Of a DNA stretch of 64,000 nt, positions 44,961 through 53,457 are shown piece after piece (the first letter of the stretch is position 1; each line of letters begins with the position of its first letter). The translations under genes were made by a program, and so were the position numbers. The stretch comes from Rossellomorea aquimaris (GTDB lineage Bacteria > Bacillota > Bacilli > Bacillales > Bacillaceae_B), in NCBI RefSeq assembly GCF_003315075.1, contig NZ_QNRJ01000003.1:186001-250000 (forward strand). Reading direction: 5' to 3'. The notes under the pieces are model-generated. The model did no database searches and was not told the origin of the DNA. It was given only the letters and a program-made list of their open reading frames with translations.

Positions 44961-45433
44961 GGTCCATGTTTTTACAGTACGATTCATTCAATAGGTAAAT
45001 TTACTTTTTTTGAAATCTGCGCATAATCAGTGGGAGAGACCCAAAAGATCGGCGTGGATGCCCACGGGCTGTACTTTCTCTATATAAATAGCAACAATGT
45101 TTACAAATGGAGCCTTGTCAAAAAATATCGTTCTACTTTCCGTAAAATAAAGGAAAATATTACCCTTTTCCTGTATAAATAGAAGGGTAGTGTCAAAAAA
45201 CTTATGAAAAGTTGTAAAGGGCACTATCTTTAACCCAAAAGTAAGGTTCTTGGTCGCCGCAATCGCTCTTGACAAACACGCCAATGGTTTGTGAGGTGTT
45301 CATCAAGGGCGAAGGGGACAAAAGAAGGCATGCCAAATAAGCCCTTGGTTCAGCCATTTTAAACCATTGGCCAGTTCGGTTTGTCAAGAGTTCGCTCCGC
45401 CGATTGCTGGTTAAGGGCTCAGCTAAACAAAAG

Positions 45434-45588
45434 TTAGGCGGTTTGGTCGATGATCCAGTCCTGAGCCAGGCTAATCAACTTCGTCCACCTGGCAGGCATA
45501 GTCGGCAGTTTCTCAAGGTCCGGATTCACTACAGGAACCCTTCCCTCCAGAGTTGCGTGCGGGCGCAGGAAGTTAAAGTAGGGGGTGG
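45434..45588 (-). pseudogene. C-terminal remnant of an integrase-type transposase
   Basis: The minus strand reads PYFNFLRPHATLEGRVPVV, then NPDLEKLPTMPARWTKLISL and a stop at 45434-45436. The (F/Y)NxxRPHxTLxGRxP block is the usual end of DDE integrase-type transposases. Everything upstream of this fragment has been replaced by the DUF2339 gene, so it is a 3' remnant of about 51 codons. The flanking stretch 45124-45433 is probably the rest of the same dead element. No functional gene is seen there. Confidence 0.7.
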
Positions 45589-45592
45589 AAAT

Positions 45593-47230
45593 ATGGAGAA
45601 AGAAGAGTTTGAACGCCTGGAACGGAAAATCAGCACTCTGGAAAAAGAGTTATACCTGGTGAAAAGGCAGTTGATCCAAGCGAAGAGCGAAAGTGAAGCG
45701 CCTGTTATTCAAAAAGCAGAAGTGTATGCGGAACCTGAAAAGCCGTTCCCTGCTGAAAAAGATGAGCCATTCATCGAAAAAGAACCATTCGATTTTTCTG
45801 TAGAACGCTGGCTTCCGAAAGTGTTTCTATTTGTTCTTCTGATAGGAAGTATCTGGGGCTTTATGGCTGCTTCTCAAAATGGCTGGGTAACGCCTGGTTT
45901 AAGGGTGTTAACGGGGGCTGTCATCAGTATCGTAATGTATTTCTTAGGAGAACGGTATAGCCGGGATCAGAGGAAATTATCCATCACGCTGCTATCGGGA
46001 AGCATCGTCCTTGCGATCATTACGTTATTCTCAGCAAACATTTTGTATGGATATATAGGTGGACTCACCACCAATCTACTATTAATGGTCATTATTTCTG
46101 TCGGATTGTGGACTTCTCATAAGCACCGTTCTGAAGTTGTTCTGTGCTTGATCGGGGCAGGGGCGTATCTGTTTCCGTTTATTTTCGCAGGGGACGAACG
46201 GAATGAGTGGTTGTTTTACGGATATGAGTTAGTGTTGTTCTTTGTGTTAATGACGTTCAGTACGGTGAAACGATACCGGATTGCCTGGAATATTCATTAT
46301 TATTTACTATATTTCTCACTGTTTTTCTTTGCTGCCTTTGGAGTAGGGGCGATGACGCTGACCGTTCTGATCCCATTCGCGATTCAGCACGCCTATATTT
46401 TACTGTTGATCGTGCTGGGCCGCGATGAGCGCGCGAATGCCGAAATGATTCCTGCTCTAGTGTCAGGCTCATTCATCCTTCTTGGATTATTGAATGATAT
46501 TTACGCAGTGATCCCGCTCTTTTACTATGTGACTTTCGCTGCGGTGTATATCGGCGTATCATTCATTGAACCGAAGGAAAAGAAACAAACTAAGGATGTT
46601 CTGCTCGTCTTGGGTTTCCTGCATGTGCTCCTCTTCTTATTTGAACTGTTCGAATACGATTGGCGCTTTGTCTTAGTCGGCATTCAGGCTACGGCCCTTT
46701 TATGGCTTGCGGGAAGAAGGGAAAGCTATCTTGGTTTGGCTGCTTCCATCCTTTTGATGTTGTATTCAATCCTCGCAGTGCTGGTGGGTGCATCAGATGA
46801 TTTCTTCACGATTGAACTGCCGATTTTTGTGATCGCTTTTGGGTATGTGTATCTGTTCTCCCATTACAATACAAATGAGGCCACTTTCTTAAACGTGTCG
46901 AAAACGGCGATTAAAGTCGTGTTGACAGGGCTTGTGATGTTCTTCGTGTTACGTTTGACCGATTTCATTGTAATCGGTTGGGATTATACCCCACGGACAA
47001 CCGCCTTCACCGTAGCGATTGCGACCCTGTCCATTGCTTACCTCATTTTCGGTGAAAGCAGGAAGGACGCCTTTTACCGCTGGGTGGGGATCAGTTTTTT
47101 AGCCCTGGCATTGGTGAAATTCTTCCTGGCAGATCTGGTGTTCCTGGATTTCACGATCCGTGCCATGATTCTGATTCCAATCGGAGTGATCGGTCTTGTG
47201 TTATCAAGAATTTTATATAAAAAGAAATAA
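45593..47230 (+). CDS. DUF2339 multi-pass membrane protein
   Basis: A 545-residue protein. It has an N-terminal coiled coil (MEKEEFERLERKISTLEKEL), an acidic linker, then about 14 TM helices from residue 75 on, as in DUF2339 proteins. RDAFYRWVGISFLALALVKFFLADL is the conserved C-terminal block (starting KDAFYRW in the protein). The true start is the ATG after GGGGGTGG. A 63-codon in-frame extension upstream runs through transposase remnant DNA and is rejected. Function unknown. Confidence 0.8.
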   Translation: MEKEEFERLERKISTLEKELYLVKRQLIQAKSESEAPVIQKAEVYAEPEKPFPAEKDEPFIEKEPFDFSVERWLPKVFLFVLLIGSIWGFMAASQNGWVTPGLRVLTGAVISIVMYFLGERYSRDQRKLSITLLSGSIVLAIITLFSANILYGYIGGLTTNLLLMVIISVGLWTSHKHRSEVVLCLIGAGAYLFPFIFAGDERNEWLFYGYELVLFFVLMTFSTVKRYRIAWNIHYYLLYFSLFFFAAFGVGAMTLTVLIPFAIQHAYILLLIVLGRDERANAEMIPALVSGSFILLGLLNDIYAVIPLFYYVTFAAVYIGVSFIEPKEKKQTKDVLLVLGFLHVLLFLFELFEYDWRFVLVGIQATALLWLAGRRESYLGLAASILLMLYSILAVLVGASDDFFTIELPIFVIAFGYVYLFSHYNTNEATFLNVSKTAIKVVLTGLVMFFVLRLTDFIVIGWDYTPRTTAFTVAIATLSIAYLIFGESRKDAFYRWVGISFLALALVKFFLADLVFLDFTIRAMILIPIGVIGLVLSRILYKKK

Positions 47231-47292
47231 ACACATTGCAAAAGCTTTCAGAATAATTATATAATGATGATATTAACTAACGTGTAATGGAG

Positions 47293-47512
47293 AAGGAGGT
47301 GGAATTGAGATGAATCGTTCTGTAGGATTGCGTGGGAAGTATTTAGACTATATTTACATTTGCCGTGCAATTTTTCATGCATTTGCGTTCAAGGGGACAC
47401 GTATGCCCTTTTTCAGCAAGTGAATATGAATACTGAACGGTAAGAGGTCTCAATTCCAATCACTTTTCTATAAAGAATCGGAAAAAGGGGGCGTTTTCGC
47501 TCTCTTTTTTTA
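47293..47512 (+). promoter_or_regulatory. Ribosome-mediated attenuator of the ABC-F gene
   Basis: The terminator stem AAAGGGGGCG-TTTT-CGCTCTCTTT (47484-47507) with T-run competes with an antiterminator. CCCTTTTTC (47406-47414, the last sense codons of the leader ORF) pairs perfectly with GAAAAAGGG (47481-47489). In addition GGAATTGAGA (47301-47310, beside the leader Shine-Dalgarno) pairs perfectly with TCTCAATTCC (47448-47457). A ribosome stalled early in the leader would free 47406-47414 and prevent termination. Confidence 0.75.
47310..47423 (+). CDS. Leader peptide of the ABC-F gene, 37 residues
   Basis: ATG with a perfect AAGGAGGT nine bases upstream. The peptide is MNRSVGLRGKYLDYIYICRA followed by IFHAFAFKGTRMPFFSK. 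It is too short and basic/aromatic for a known domain. Its stop codon lies between the two arms of the antiterminator. Leader peptides of this kind sense ribosome-targeting antibiotics upstream of ABC-F resistance genes. The antibiotic is unknown. Confidence 0.7.
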   Translation: MNRSVGLRGKYLDYIYICRAIFHAFAFKGTRMPFFSK

Positions 47513-47526
47513 TGCCTTCTTTTATA

Positions 47527-47602
47527 AAAGGGGAAATGCGGTACAATCGCATTTCATGTCAGCCATGGGTGAGCCGTCTGCTTCCTCATGGCTTTTTTGT
47601 GA
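47527..47602 (+). terminator. Second hairpin/terminator in the ABC-F leader
   Basis: A small hairpin AAATGCG / CGCATTT (47533-47555) is followed by AGCCATG / CATGGCT with a 19-base loop and TTTTTT. With the first attenuator this makes two sequential stop signals before the gene. Confidence 0.6.
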
Positions 47603-47647
47603 TGAATACCTCTTACCTAAAAATAGATGACCGAAAGGAAGAGGAAA

Positions 47648-49525
47648 ATGATATTATGCAGTGCACAGGAATTAAGCAAGATGTTTGGAGGACATTTAAT
47701 ATTTGAGGACTTATCCTTTGAAATACCGGAAAGGGCAAGAATCGGTCTCGTTGGCAGAAATGGGACGGGGAAGACGACGATTTTTAAATTATTATCAGGA
47801 GCCGAATCCCCTGATAAAGGTCTCGTTCATTTAAAAAAGGGAGCCAAGGTAGGCTATCTTGCGCAAATCCCTGACTATCCGGAAGGGACGAAAGGACTCG
47901 ACGTATTGCGCTCTGCGTTTTCCCATTTGATCAAGACCGGTGAGCGCCTAAAAGAGTTGGAATTTCAAATGGGGATGGAGCAGGGTGCTGACACTCTCAA
48001 CCGTTTATTAGAGGAATACGGTAAAATCCAGGACGGATTCACCCTTGCCGGGGGATATGAAATGGAATCCAACATTTCAAAAATCGTCAATGGATTGGAC
48101 ATCAGTGAACTGGTGGATAAGGAATTCAATGACTGCAGCGGTGGGGAACAAACCAAGCTTGGTTTAGGCTTGATCCTATTGCAAAAACCTGACCTTCTGC
48201 TCCTTGATGAACCAACGAACCACTTGGATATCGGAGCCGTTGAGTGGCTGGAGGAATTTTTGAAGGAGTATGAAGGAACCGTCGTCTGTATCTCCCATGA
48301 TCGCTATTTTCTCGATCACGTGATTACCAAGGTGTATGACTTAGAGGATGGGGAATTAACGATTTATCACACGAACTACTCCGGTTTTGTGAGGGAAAAG
48401 GAAGAACGTCTGATGATTGAATTTCAAGCCTATCAGGAGCAGCAGAAGAAAATCAAGAAAATGAAGGAAGCCATCAAACGATTGAAAGAATGGGCGAATC
48501 AGGCCAATCCTCCTAATGAAGCTTTGCATAAACGGGCACGTAACATGGAGAGGGCGTTAGAACGGATGGAGAAGGTCAAGCGCCCGATTCTGGACCGTAA
48601 GAAGATGGGATTGGAGTTTGAAGGAAGTGATCGAAGCGGGAAAATCGTGTTTTCCATGGAGGATGCTTCAAAGGCTTATGGAGACAAATGCTTGTTCAGT
48701 GGCGCCGATCTCCTCGTCCATTTCAAGGATCGTACGGCGATTGTCGGACAGAATGGAACCGGTAAATCAACGATTATCAGAATGCTGCTGGGAGAAGAGA
48801 CCGCCGATGCAGGTGTGGTGAAAATCGGAAGCAATGTGAAGTTAGGATACCTCTCTCAGCAGTTTACGGTGGCGGATCCGAGTGTTCGTTTGATTGATGC
48901 GTTCCGGGAAGAGGTTCCCGTGACAGAGGGGGATGCCCGGCATATTCTCGCCAGGTTTTTATTTTACGGACCGAATGTGTTCAGGAAAGTCGGTCAGCTG
49001 AGCGGTGGGGAAAAGATGAGACTCCGCCTTGCCCAATTGATGCATCAGGACATTAACTTCCTTGTCCTGGATGAGCCGACGAACCATCTGGATATTGATT
49101 CACGGGAGGTGTTGGAGGACGCCCTGGAAGACTTTAAAGGCACGATTCTGGCTGTCTCTCATGACCGGTACTTTTTAAATAAGTTATTTAAAAAAACGTA
49201 CTGGATTCATAAGGGAAAACTTTATTTCTTTGATGGCCCTTATAGCTGGGCAAAGGAAAAGCTCCCTGAACTGATTCCACAGGAAGTGCCTGAAGCACCC
49301 GTGAAAAAAGAAGCGCCCCCTAAAGTGGCCCCGATAAAACCGTCGCGGAAGATGGAAGAGGTGGAAGCTGAGCTGGAACGGGTTGAAGAAGAGATTTTTT
49401 CCATTGAAGAGATGCTTCTTTCACAAAAAGACTTGGACATCCTTCAGGAACTGTATAAGGAAAAAGAACAGAAAGAGCAGGATCGGGACAAAATGTATCA
49501 GGAGTTGGAAGAATTAATGGGTTAG
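47648..49525 (+). CDS. ABC-F family ATPase (ribosome-associated, antibiotic-protection type)
   Basis: A 625-residue soluble protein with two ABC domains and no TM segment. Walker A GLVGRNGTGKTT and AIVGQNGTGKST, signatures CSGGEQTKL and LSGGEKMRL, and Walker B LLLLDEPTNHLD and FLVLDEPTNHLD are all intact. A charged interdomain linker (about residues 245-310) and a C-terminal coiled coil are present. ABC-F proteins enter the ribosomal E site to dislodge antibiotics or rescue stalls. The leader-peptide attenuator favours a resistance role. Start ATG 47648 after AAAGGAAGAGG. Confidence 0.9.
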   Translation: MILCSAQELSKMFGGHLIFEDLSFEIPERARIGLVGRNGTGKTTIFKLLSGAESPDKGLVHLKKGAKVGYLAQIPDYPEGTKGLDVLRSAFSHLIKTGERLKELEFQMGMEQGADTLNRLLEEYGKIQDGFTLAGGYEMESNISKIVNGLDISELVDKEFNDCSGGEQTKLGLGLILLQKPDLLLLDEPTNHLDIGAVEWLEEFLKEYEGTVVCISHDRYFLDHVITKVYDLEDGELTIYHTNYSGFVREKEERLMIEFQAYQEQQKKIKKMKEAIKRLKEWANQANPPNEALHKRARNMERALERMEKVKRPILDRKKMGLEFEGSDRSGKIVFSMEDASKAYGDKCLFSGADLLVHFKDRTAIVGQNGTGKSTIIRMLLGEETADAGVVKIGSNVKLGYLSQQFTVADPSVRLIDAFREEVPVTEGDARHILARFLFYGPNVFRKVGQLSGGEKMRLRLAQLMHQDINFLVLDEPTNHLDIDSREVLEDALEDFKGTILAVSHDRYFLNKLFKKTYWIHKGKLYFFDGPYSWAKEKLPELIPQEVPEAPVKKEAPPKVAPIKPSRKMEEVEAELERVEEEIFSIEEMLLSQKDLDILQELYKEKEQKEQDRDKMYQELEELMG

Positions 49526-49529
49526 TGTA

Positions 49530-49562
49530 GAAGGGAGATGACGTTGAAGTCATCTCCCTTCC
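49530..49562. terminator. Hairpin after the ABC-F gene
   Basis: A perfect 13-bp stem, GAAGGGAGATGAC / GTCATCTCCCTTC, without a clear T-run on the plus strand. Confidence 0.6.
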
Positions 49563-49613
49563 ATAATTTCCAATAACCTTTGTATAATGGAAAAGAAGAG
49601 AGGATGAAAATGA

Positions 49614-50594
49614 ATGTCTAAAAAAGAAGTGATCATCATCGGTGGCGGCCTGTCAGGGATCATGGCGGCCAAAACGTTAATGGATAAAGGAATAACAGAT
49701 ATCATCATCATTGAAAAGAGTAGAAGTGTCGGAGGGAGACTCGCCACGAGACGGATTCAAAACGGAAAAGCGGATCACGGCGCTCAATTCTTCACGGTGC
49801 GTTCCCCAGAACTTCAAACAGACGTTGAGAAATGGCTGCAGGCTGGCTGGATCAAAAGATGGTTCGGCAACCCCTACCCGCGCTACACCTCCGTCAATGG
49901 AATGAACGCCCTGGCCAAAAACTTGGCCGAAGCACTTCCTATAGAGCTTAATACGAAAGTCTCCTCCATCCGTGATGGGAGGGACGGACCTCTGGAAGTG
50001 GAGCTGGACAATGGAGAAAAAATCCTGGGAAAACAGATCATCGTAACGGCCCCTGTACCTCAAGCCCATACACTGCTACCTGAAATCGAGGGCACGGAGC
50101 TAAAGCATATCACCTTCGCTCCATGCTTCGTAGGTATGTTCACCTTTGATAAGGATAGCATCGTACCTGCTCCGGGACATAAGGACGAACAGCTGCCCCC
50201 GGGAGTAGAACGCGTGGTGGATCATCACAAGAAAGGAATTTCTTCTACCGTAACGGTGAGTGTGTATATGACGGGAGACTGGTCGAAGAAACGCTTTGAC
50301 CTTGAGGACGACACCATTTTGGCTGAAATTCAGAAGGTTGCAGAACTTTATCTTGGAGAAGGTAATCAAATTGTCGATGCTCAATTGAAACGCTGGAAAT
50401 ACGCTGAGGCCGAAGAAGTCGTTCGCTCTCCTTATGTGGAACTTGGACGTAATCAGCGGGTTATGGTTTGTGGAGATGTTTTTCTCAGAGAAAAGGATGA
50501 AGCAGGAAGAACACGGTTTGAAAGTGCTTATTTATCCGGGATTTCAGCCGGGGAAAGAGTGGCAGAAAAGCTGAAGGGATCATCAATCGTGTAA
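49614..50594 (+). CDS. FAD-dependent amine-oxidase/renalase-like oxidoreductase
   Basis: A 326-residue flavoprotein. The N-terminal dinucleotide-binding motif VIIIGGGLSGIMAAKTL is followed by IEKSRSVGGRLATRRI and DHGAQFFTVR, as in renalase-like FAD amine oxidases. A C-terminal VMVCGDVF ... SAYLSGISAGERVA completes the FAD site. The substrate is unknown. Residues GRDGPL near position 123 are encoded by a copy of the dispersed repeat. Confidence 0.85.
   Translation: MSKKEVIIIGGGLSGIMAAKTLMDKGITDIIIIEKSRSVGGRLATRRIQNGKADHGAQFFTVRSPELQTDVEKWLQAGWIKRWFGNPYPRYTSVNGMNALAKNLAEALPIELNTKVSSIRDGRDGPLEVELDNGEKILGKQIIVTAPVPQAHTLLPEIEGTELKHITFAPCFVGMFTFDKDSIVPAPGHKDEQLPPGVERVVDHHKKGISSTVTVSVYMTGDWSKKRFDLEDDTILAEIQKVAELYLGEGNQIVDAQLKRWKYAEAEEVVRSPYVELGRNQRVMVCGDVFLREKDEAGRTRFESAYLSGISAGERVAEKLKGSSIV
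49978..49992 (+). repeat. GGACGGACC repeat inside the FAD oxidoreductase gene
   Basis: GGAGGGACGGACCTC is read as Gly-Arg-Asp-Gly-Pro-Leu, in a loop between two predicted beta strands (TKVSSI ... LEVELDNG). Confidence 0.75.
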
Positions 50595-50682
50595 GGTTGA
50601 TCGTGGGGATTCAGAATAAGCACCCTATCATCAAGAAACACTAGTAGAGTACATAAATTCAATGATAAGTAGAGGAAATGAA

Positions 50683-51198
50683 ATGAACATACAACTAAAA
50701 AAACCGAACCCTGACCATCTGGACACCATTATGGACGTTTACCTGAGATGTAAAAAAGATCTGGATGAAAAGGGATTGCTTCAATGGAATGAAGTCTACC
50801 CAAGCCGTGAGTATTTTGAAGAAGAAATGACCAATGGAAATCTGTACGTACTCATGATAGATGAAAAAATAGCAGGATCCGCCACCCTGAATGAATGGCA
50901 ATCCCCCGAATGGTCCGAGATTCCTTGGAAGCACGAGAACGAGTGGGTGATTCATGCGTTGTTTCTTGATCCCCTTCAGCAGGGAAATGGATGGGGGAAA
51001 ATATTCATGGAAAAGTGTGAAGAGCTCGCTCGTGATAGTGGATTCGGAAGCATCCGGTTAGATGCGTATTCAAGAAACACAGGGGCCAACTACCTTTATG
51101 AAAAAATGGGCTATGAGTACCGGGGTTCGGTCTATTTCACTTCTAAACCAGAGGGGCATCAGGAATATCGCTGTTATGAGAAAGCACTGACTCTTTAA
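50683..51198 (+). CDS. GNAT-family N-acetyltransferase
   Basis: A 171-residue GNAT. LFLDPLQQGNGWGKIFMEKC is the acetyl-CoA pyrophosphate loop, and NTGANYLYEKMGYEYRG the C-terminal strand-helix. ATG after AGAGGA is preferred over one seven codons upstream. Substrate unknown. Confidence 0.87.
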   Translation: MNIQLKKPNPDHLDTIMDVYLRCKKDLDEKGLLQWNEVYPSREYFEEEMTNGNLYVLMIDEKIAGSATLNEWQSPEWSEIPWKHENEWVIHALFLDPLQQGNGWGKIFMEKCEELARDSGFGSIRLDAYSRNTGANYLYEKMGYEYRGSVYFTSKPEGHQEYRCYEKALTL

Positions 51199-51300
51199 GA
51201 TTCAATCCTTGTTCAAATGTACCAAGGAAAAGAGGATGGGATAAATGGTATACTTGAAGGTACAGTATGCGCTGAATAAGAAAGCAGGGAAGCGATTATA

Positions 51301-52380
51301 TTGACACCGATTTGGGATGAGGCGAGGGCCTTCATTGAGCAATGTTATCAGGAATTAAATAAAAGCGAATCAGACATGGTGCTTCGCTTACAACAAATAG
51401 AAGATGAACTAAGAACAGAAGGAACCTATACTCATACGACAGAAGAGCTAGTGCACGGAGCCAAGATGGCGTGGAGAAACAGCAATCGCTGTATCGGCCG
51501 GTTGTTCTGGAATTCACTGAACGTGTTTGACGAACGGGAAGCGTCGACGGAGGACGAGGTGTTCAGAGCGTTAGAGCGCCACCTTGACTATGCTTCCAAT
51601 AATGGAAGAATCCGTCCGACGATTACCATCTTCAGACCCTCTCAGCCACATCAACCGGACATTCGATTATGGAATCATCAATTGATCAGATATGCCGGCT
51701 ATGTGGAGGATGGACAATATACAGGGGATCCACATTCCGTTGAGTTTACCAAGAAATGCGAAGGACTCGGCTGGAACGGGCAGGGGACTCACTTTGATGT
51801 CCTGCCTTTCGTCGTGCAAATCGGGGACGGACCTCCACAGTGGAAAGAGATTGAAGCTCGACTCAGGTTGGAGGTCCCTCTCCGTCATCCGGAATTTGAC
51901 TGGTTTCAGGATCTCGGGTTGAAGTGGTATGGAGTCCCGATCATTTCTGATATGGAATTGAAAATCGGGGGCATCTCATATAAAGCAGCTCCGTTTAACG
52001 GCTGGTATATGGAAACGGAAATCGGCGCACGAAATCTTGCGGATGAGAACCGCTATAATCTTCTGCCGAAAGTAGCGAGCTGCATGGGGTTGGATATGTC
52101 GAGAGCGGCAACGTTGTGGAAAGATAAAGCGCTGATCGAGTTGAATATCGCCGTACTCCATTCCTTTAAAGAAGATGGGGTCAGCATCGTCGATCATCAT
52201 ACGGCTGCCCAGCAGTTCCGCTTGTTTGAAGAGAACGAGAAGAGTGCTGACCGTGATGTGACCGGGGACTGGACATGGTTGATACCACCTGTATCACCGG
52301 CAACGACTCATATATTTCATAAAGAATACGACAATACGTGGAATACCACTAATTATTTCTACCAGGATAGACCTTATTAA
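51301..52380 (+). CDS. nos: Bacterial nitric oxide synthase, oxygenase domain only
   Basis: A 359-residue heme-thiolate enzyme making NO from arginine, using a cellular reductase. The heme ligand Cys64 lies in [33 protein letters not shown] and [20 protein letters not shown] supply the substrate and pterin sites. The start is TTG; the length matches the Bacillus enzyme (about 360). No reductase domain, as expected for Gram-positive NOS. A repeat copy lies within the gene. Confidence 0.95.
   Translation: MTPIWDEARAFIEQCYQELNKSESDMVLRLQQIEDELRTEGTYTHTTEELVHGAKMAWRNSNRCIGRLFWNSLNVFDEREASTEDEVFRALERHLDYASNNGRIRPTITIFRPSQPHQPDIRLWNHQLIRYAGYVEDGQYTGDPHSVEFTKKCEGLGWNGQGTHFDVLPFVVQIGDGPPQWKEIEARLRLEVPLRHPEFDWFQDLGLKWYGVPIISDMELKIGGISYKAAPFNGWYMETEIGARNLADENRYNLLPKVASCMGLDMSRAATLWKDKALIELNIAVLHSFKEDGVSIVDHHTAAQQFRLFEENEKSADRDVTGDWTWLIPPVSPATTHIFHKEYDNTWNTTNYFYQDRPY
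51823..51886 (+). repeat. GGACGGACC repeat and degenerate inverted partner inside nos
   Basis: GGGGACGGACCTCC (51823-51836) encodes Gly-Asp-Gly-Pro-Pro. A diverged inverted partner, GGAGGTCCCTCTCCGTC, follows at 51870-51886. Some of the match may be chance, as the region is conserved protein. Confidence 0.5.
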
Positions 52381-52382
52381 GG

Positions 52383-52419
52383 GGAGCTGTTTTCTGTTTC
52401 GTACAGAAAGCAGCTTTTT
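52383..52419. terminator. Terminator shared by nos and the convergent small gene
   Basis: AGCTG-TTTTCTGT / ACAGAAA-GCAGCT with TTTTTTT downstream. Confidence 0.78.
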
Positions 52420-52647
52420 TTAATAGGTAAAGGGCGGACGTTTGGACACTTCATAATATTGAAACCAAAACCTGAATTCATCAAATAAGACAGGACCATC
52501 GAATGTGAAATTCTCAAAGAAATCTTCAACTAATTCTGTGTCGGCATCATCCATAATGCCAGTCACATAAAGAGGCGTCTTGAATCGTTTGTATAGATCT
52601 TCATATCCATAAAAGCTGAACAGATCTTCAAGTTGATGTTCGTTCAT
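52420..52647 (-). CDS. Small acidic hypothetical protein, 75 residues
   Basis: MNEHQLEDLFSFYGYEDLYK starts at the ATG after AAGGAAGG. The protein is acidic and aromatic (VEDFFENFTFDGPVLFDEF, FWFQYYEV) with no recognised motif. A GTG three codons upstream is an alternative. Confidence 0.62.
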   Translation of the reverse strand: MNEHQLEDLFSFYGYEDLYKRFKTPLYVTGIMDDADTELVEDFFENFTFDGPVLFDEFRFWFQYYEVSKRPPFTY

Positions 52648-52735
52648 TATCTTCACCTTCCTTTCTAGTAGGTTTTCTCTATCTTGTAAAAATATCCATA
52701 AAAAAACAGCAACGGAAGGAGTCCGTGCTGTTTGT

Positions 52736-53383
52736 CTATTGCTTCAATTCGGTATAAACGACCAGGCGCTTACTGTAGTTTCTTGAGGAACGGTCAAAAT
52801 CACCTGTGCAAGTGATCAAATTAAGGGTACTTGCGTGTGAGTAACCAAAGATCGATTGAAGAGGGGCGTCATCCCAAGGATATTCCTTCATGTCCGTTAC
52901 AACGAAGGTACGGTCTTCACCATCTTTATTTTTAACAATGATTTCATCACCTTTTGAAAGCTTGTTCAGGTTATAAAAAATAGCGGGGCCATTCCGGCTG
53001 TCGACATGACCGCCGATGACAGCATTTCCTGGTTCGCCCGGTTTGTATCCGCCTTCGTACCATCCAGTCTTCTCGAAGCTTTCGGTTACGGCCATTTCAC
53101 CATTTTCCTTTAACCCGACAGCCTCTACTGGTGCCGATAAATCGATTGCCGGGATTTCAATGGTCGTTGGCATGATTCCGCTTCGCTCATCCTTAATGAT
53201 CGTATCAGCAAATGGGGAAGGGGAAGTGGTGGTACTCGCCATTTGAGCTTTCGGCTTTTCTTCTTGCTTTTCGATTGTTTGCGTTTCAGCTTTTTCCTGT
53301 TGAGAACTTGAACTTAATCCTGCAGAACAGGCAGAAATGGGCAATAGTACAAGCACAAGTAGTACAACCCTCATAGTATACAT
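52736..53383 (-). CDS. Sortase (class E/F-like) with lipobox-like N-terminus
   Basis: A 215-residue transpeptidase that joins sorting-signal proteins to the cell envelope. It shows the sortase fold with VIGGHVDSRNGPAIF (catalytic His126), TLNLITCTGDF (catalytic Cys192) and an Arg about ten residues later (RNYSKR). The N-terminus has a hydrophobic segment ending LPISACS, which looks like a lipobox (Cys19), followed by a Ser/Gln/Lys-rich stalk. It lies 74 bases after a gene for a MPNTG-ending protein, its probable substrate. Confidence 0.85.
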   Translation of the reverse strand: MYTMRVVLLVLVLLPISACSAGLSSSSQQEKAETQTIEKQEEKPKAQMASTTTSPSPFADTIIKDERSGIMPTTIEIPAIDLSAPVEAVGLKENGEMAVTESFEKTGWYEGGYKPGEPGNAVIGGHVDSRNGPAIFYNLNKLSKGDEIIVKNKDGEDRTFVVTDMKEYPWDDAPLQSIFGYSHASTLNLITCTGDFDRSSRNYSKRLVVYTELKQ

Positions 53384-53414
53384 TATGTGAAGCCACTCCT
53401 TTCATCTTCACACT

Positions 53415-53444
53415 GGGGGACGGACCTTAATAGGTCCGTCCCTC
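53415..53444. terminator. Hairpin from an inverted GGACGGACC pair between surface protein and sortase
   Basis: GGGGACGGACCTT and AGGTCCGTCCCTC are separated by only three bases. The hairpin would partly terminate the surface-protein transcript before the sortase gene. Confidence 0.7.
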
Positions 53445-53457
53445 TCATCATTTAAAA

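Larger units (their letters stand above)
44370..45114. mobile_element. MITE-like unit 2, 745 bp, with 9-bp target-site duplication
   Basis: The left end GCTCTTTTTGCAAAGATTGT and the inverted right end (GGCTCCATTTGTAAACATTG as reverse complement) are imperfect terminal repeats shared with the unit at 20752-22953. A perfect 9-mer TTGTCAAAA flanks it (44361-44369 and 45115-45123). There is no transposase inside. It contains two unrelated palindromic blocks. Confidence 0.7.

Noticed and set aside
45027-45387. Minus-strand open frames next to the transposase remnant
   Set aside because: They run across the MITE-like boundary and degenerate DNA with no complete domain; treated as decayed mobile DNA.
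45404-45592. N-terminal extension of the DUF2339 protein
   Set aside because: The extension is the reverse strand of a transposase remnant; the ATG at 45593 has a proper ribosome binding site and starts the conserved coiled coil.
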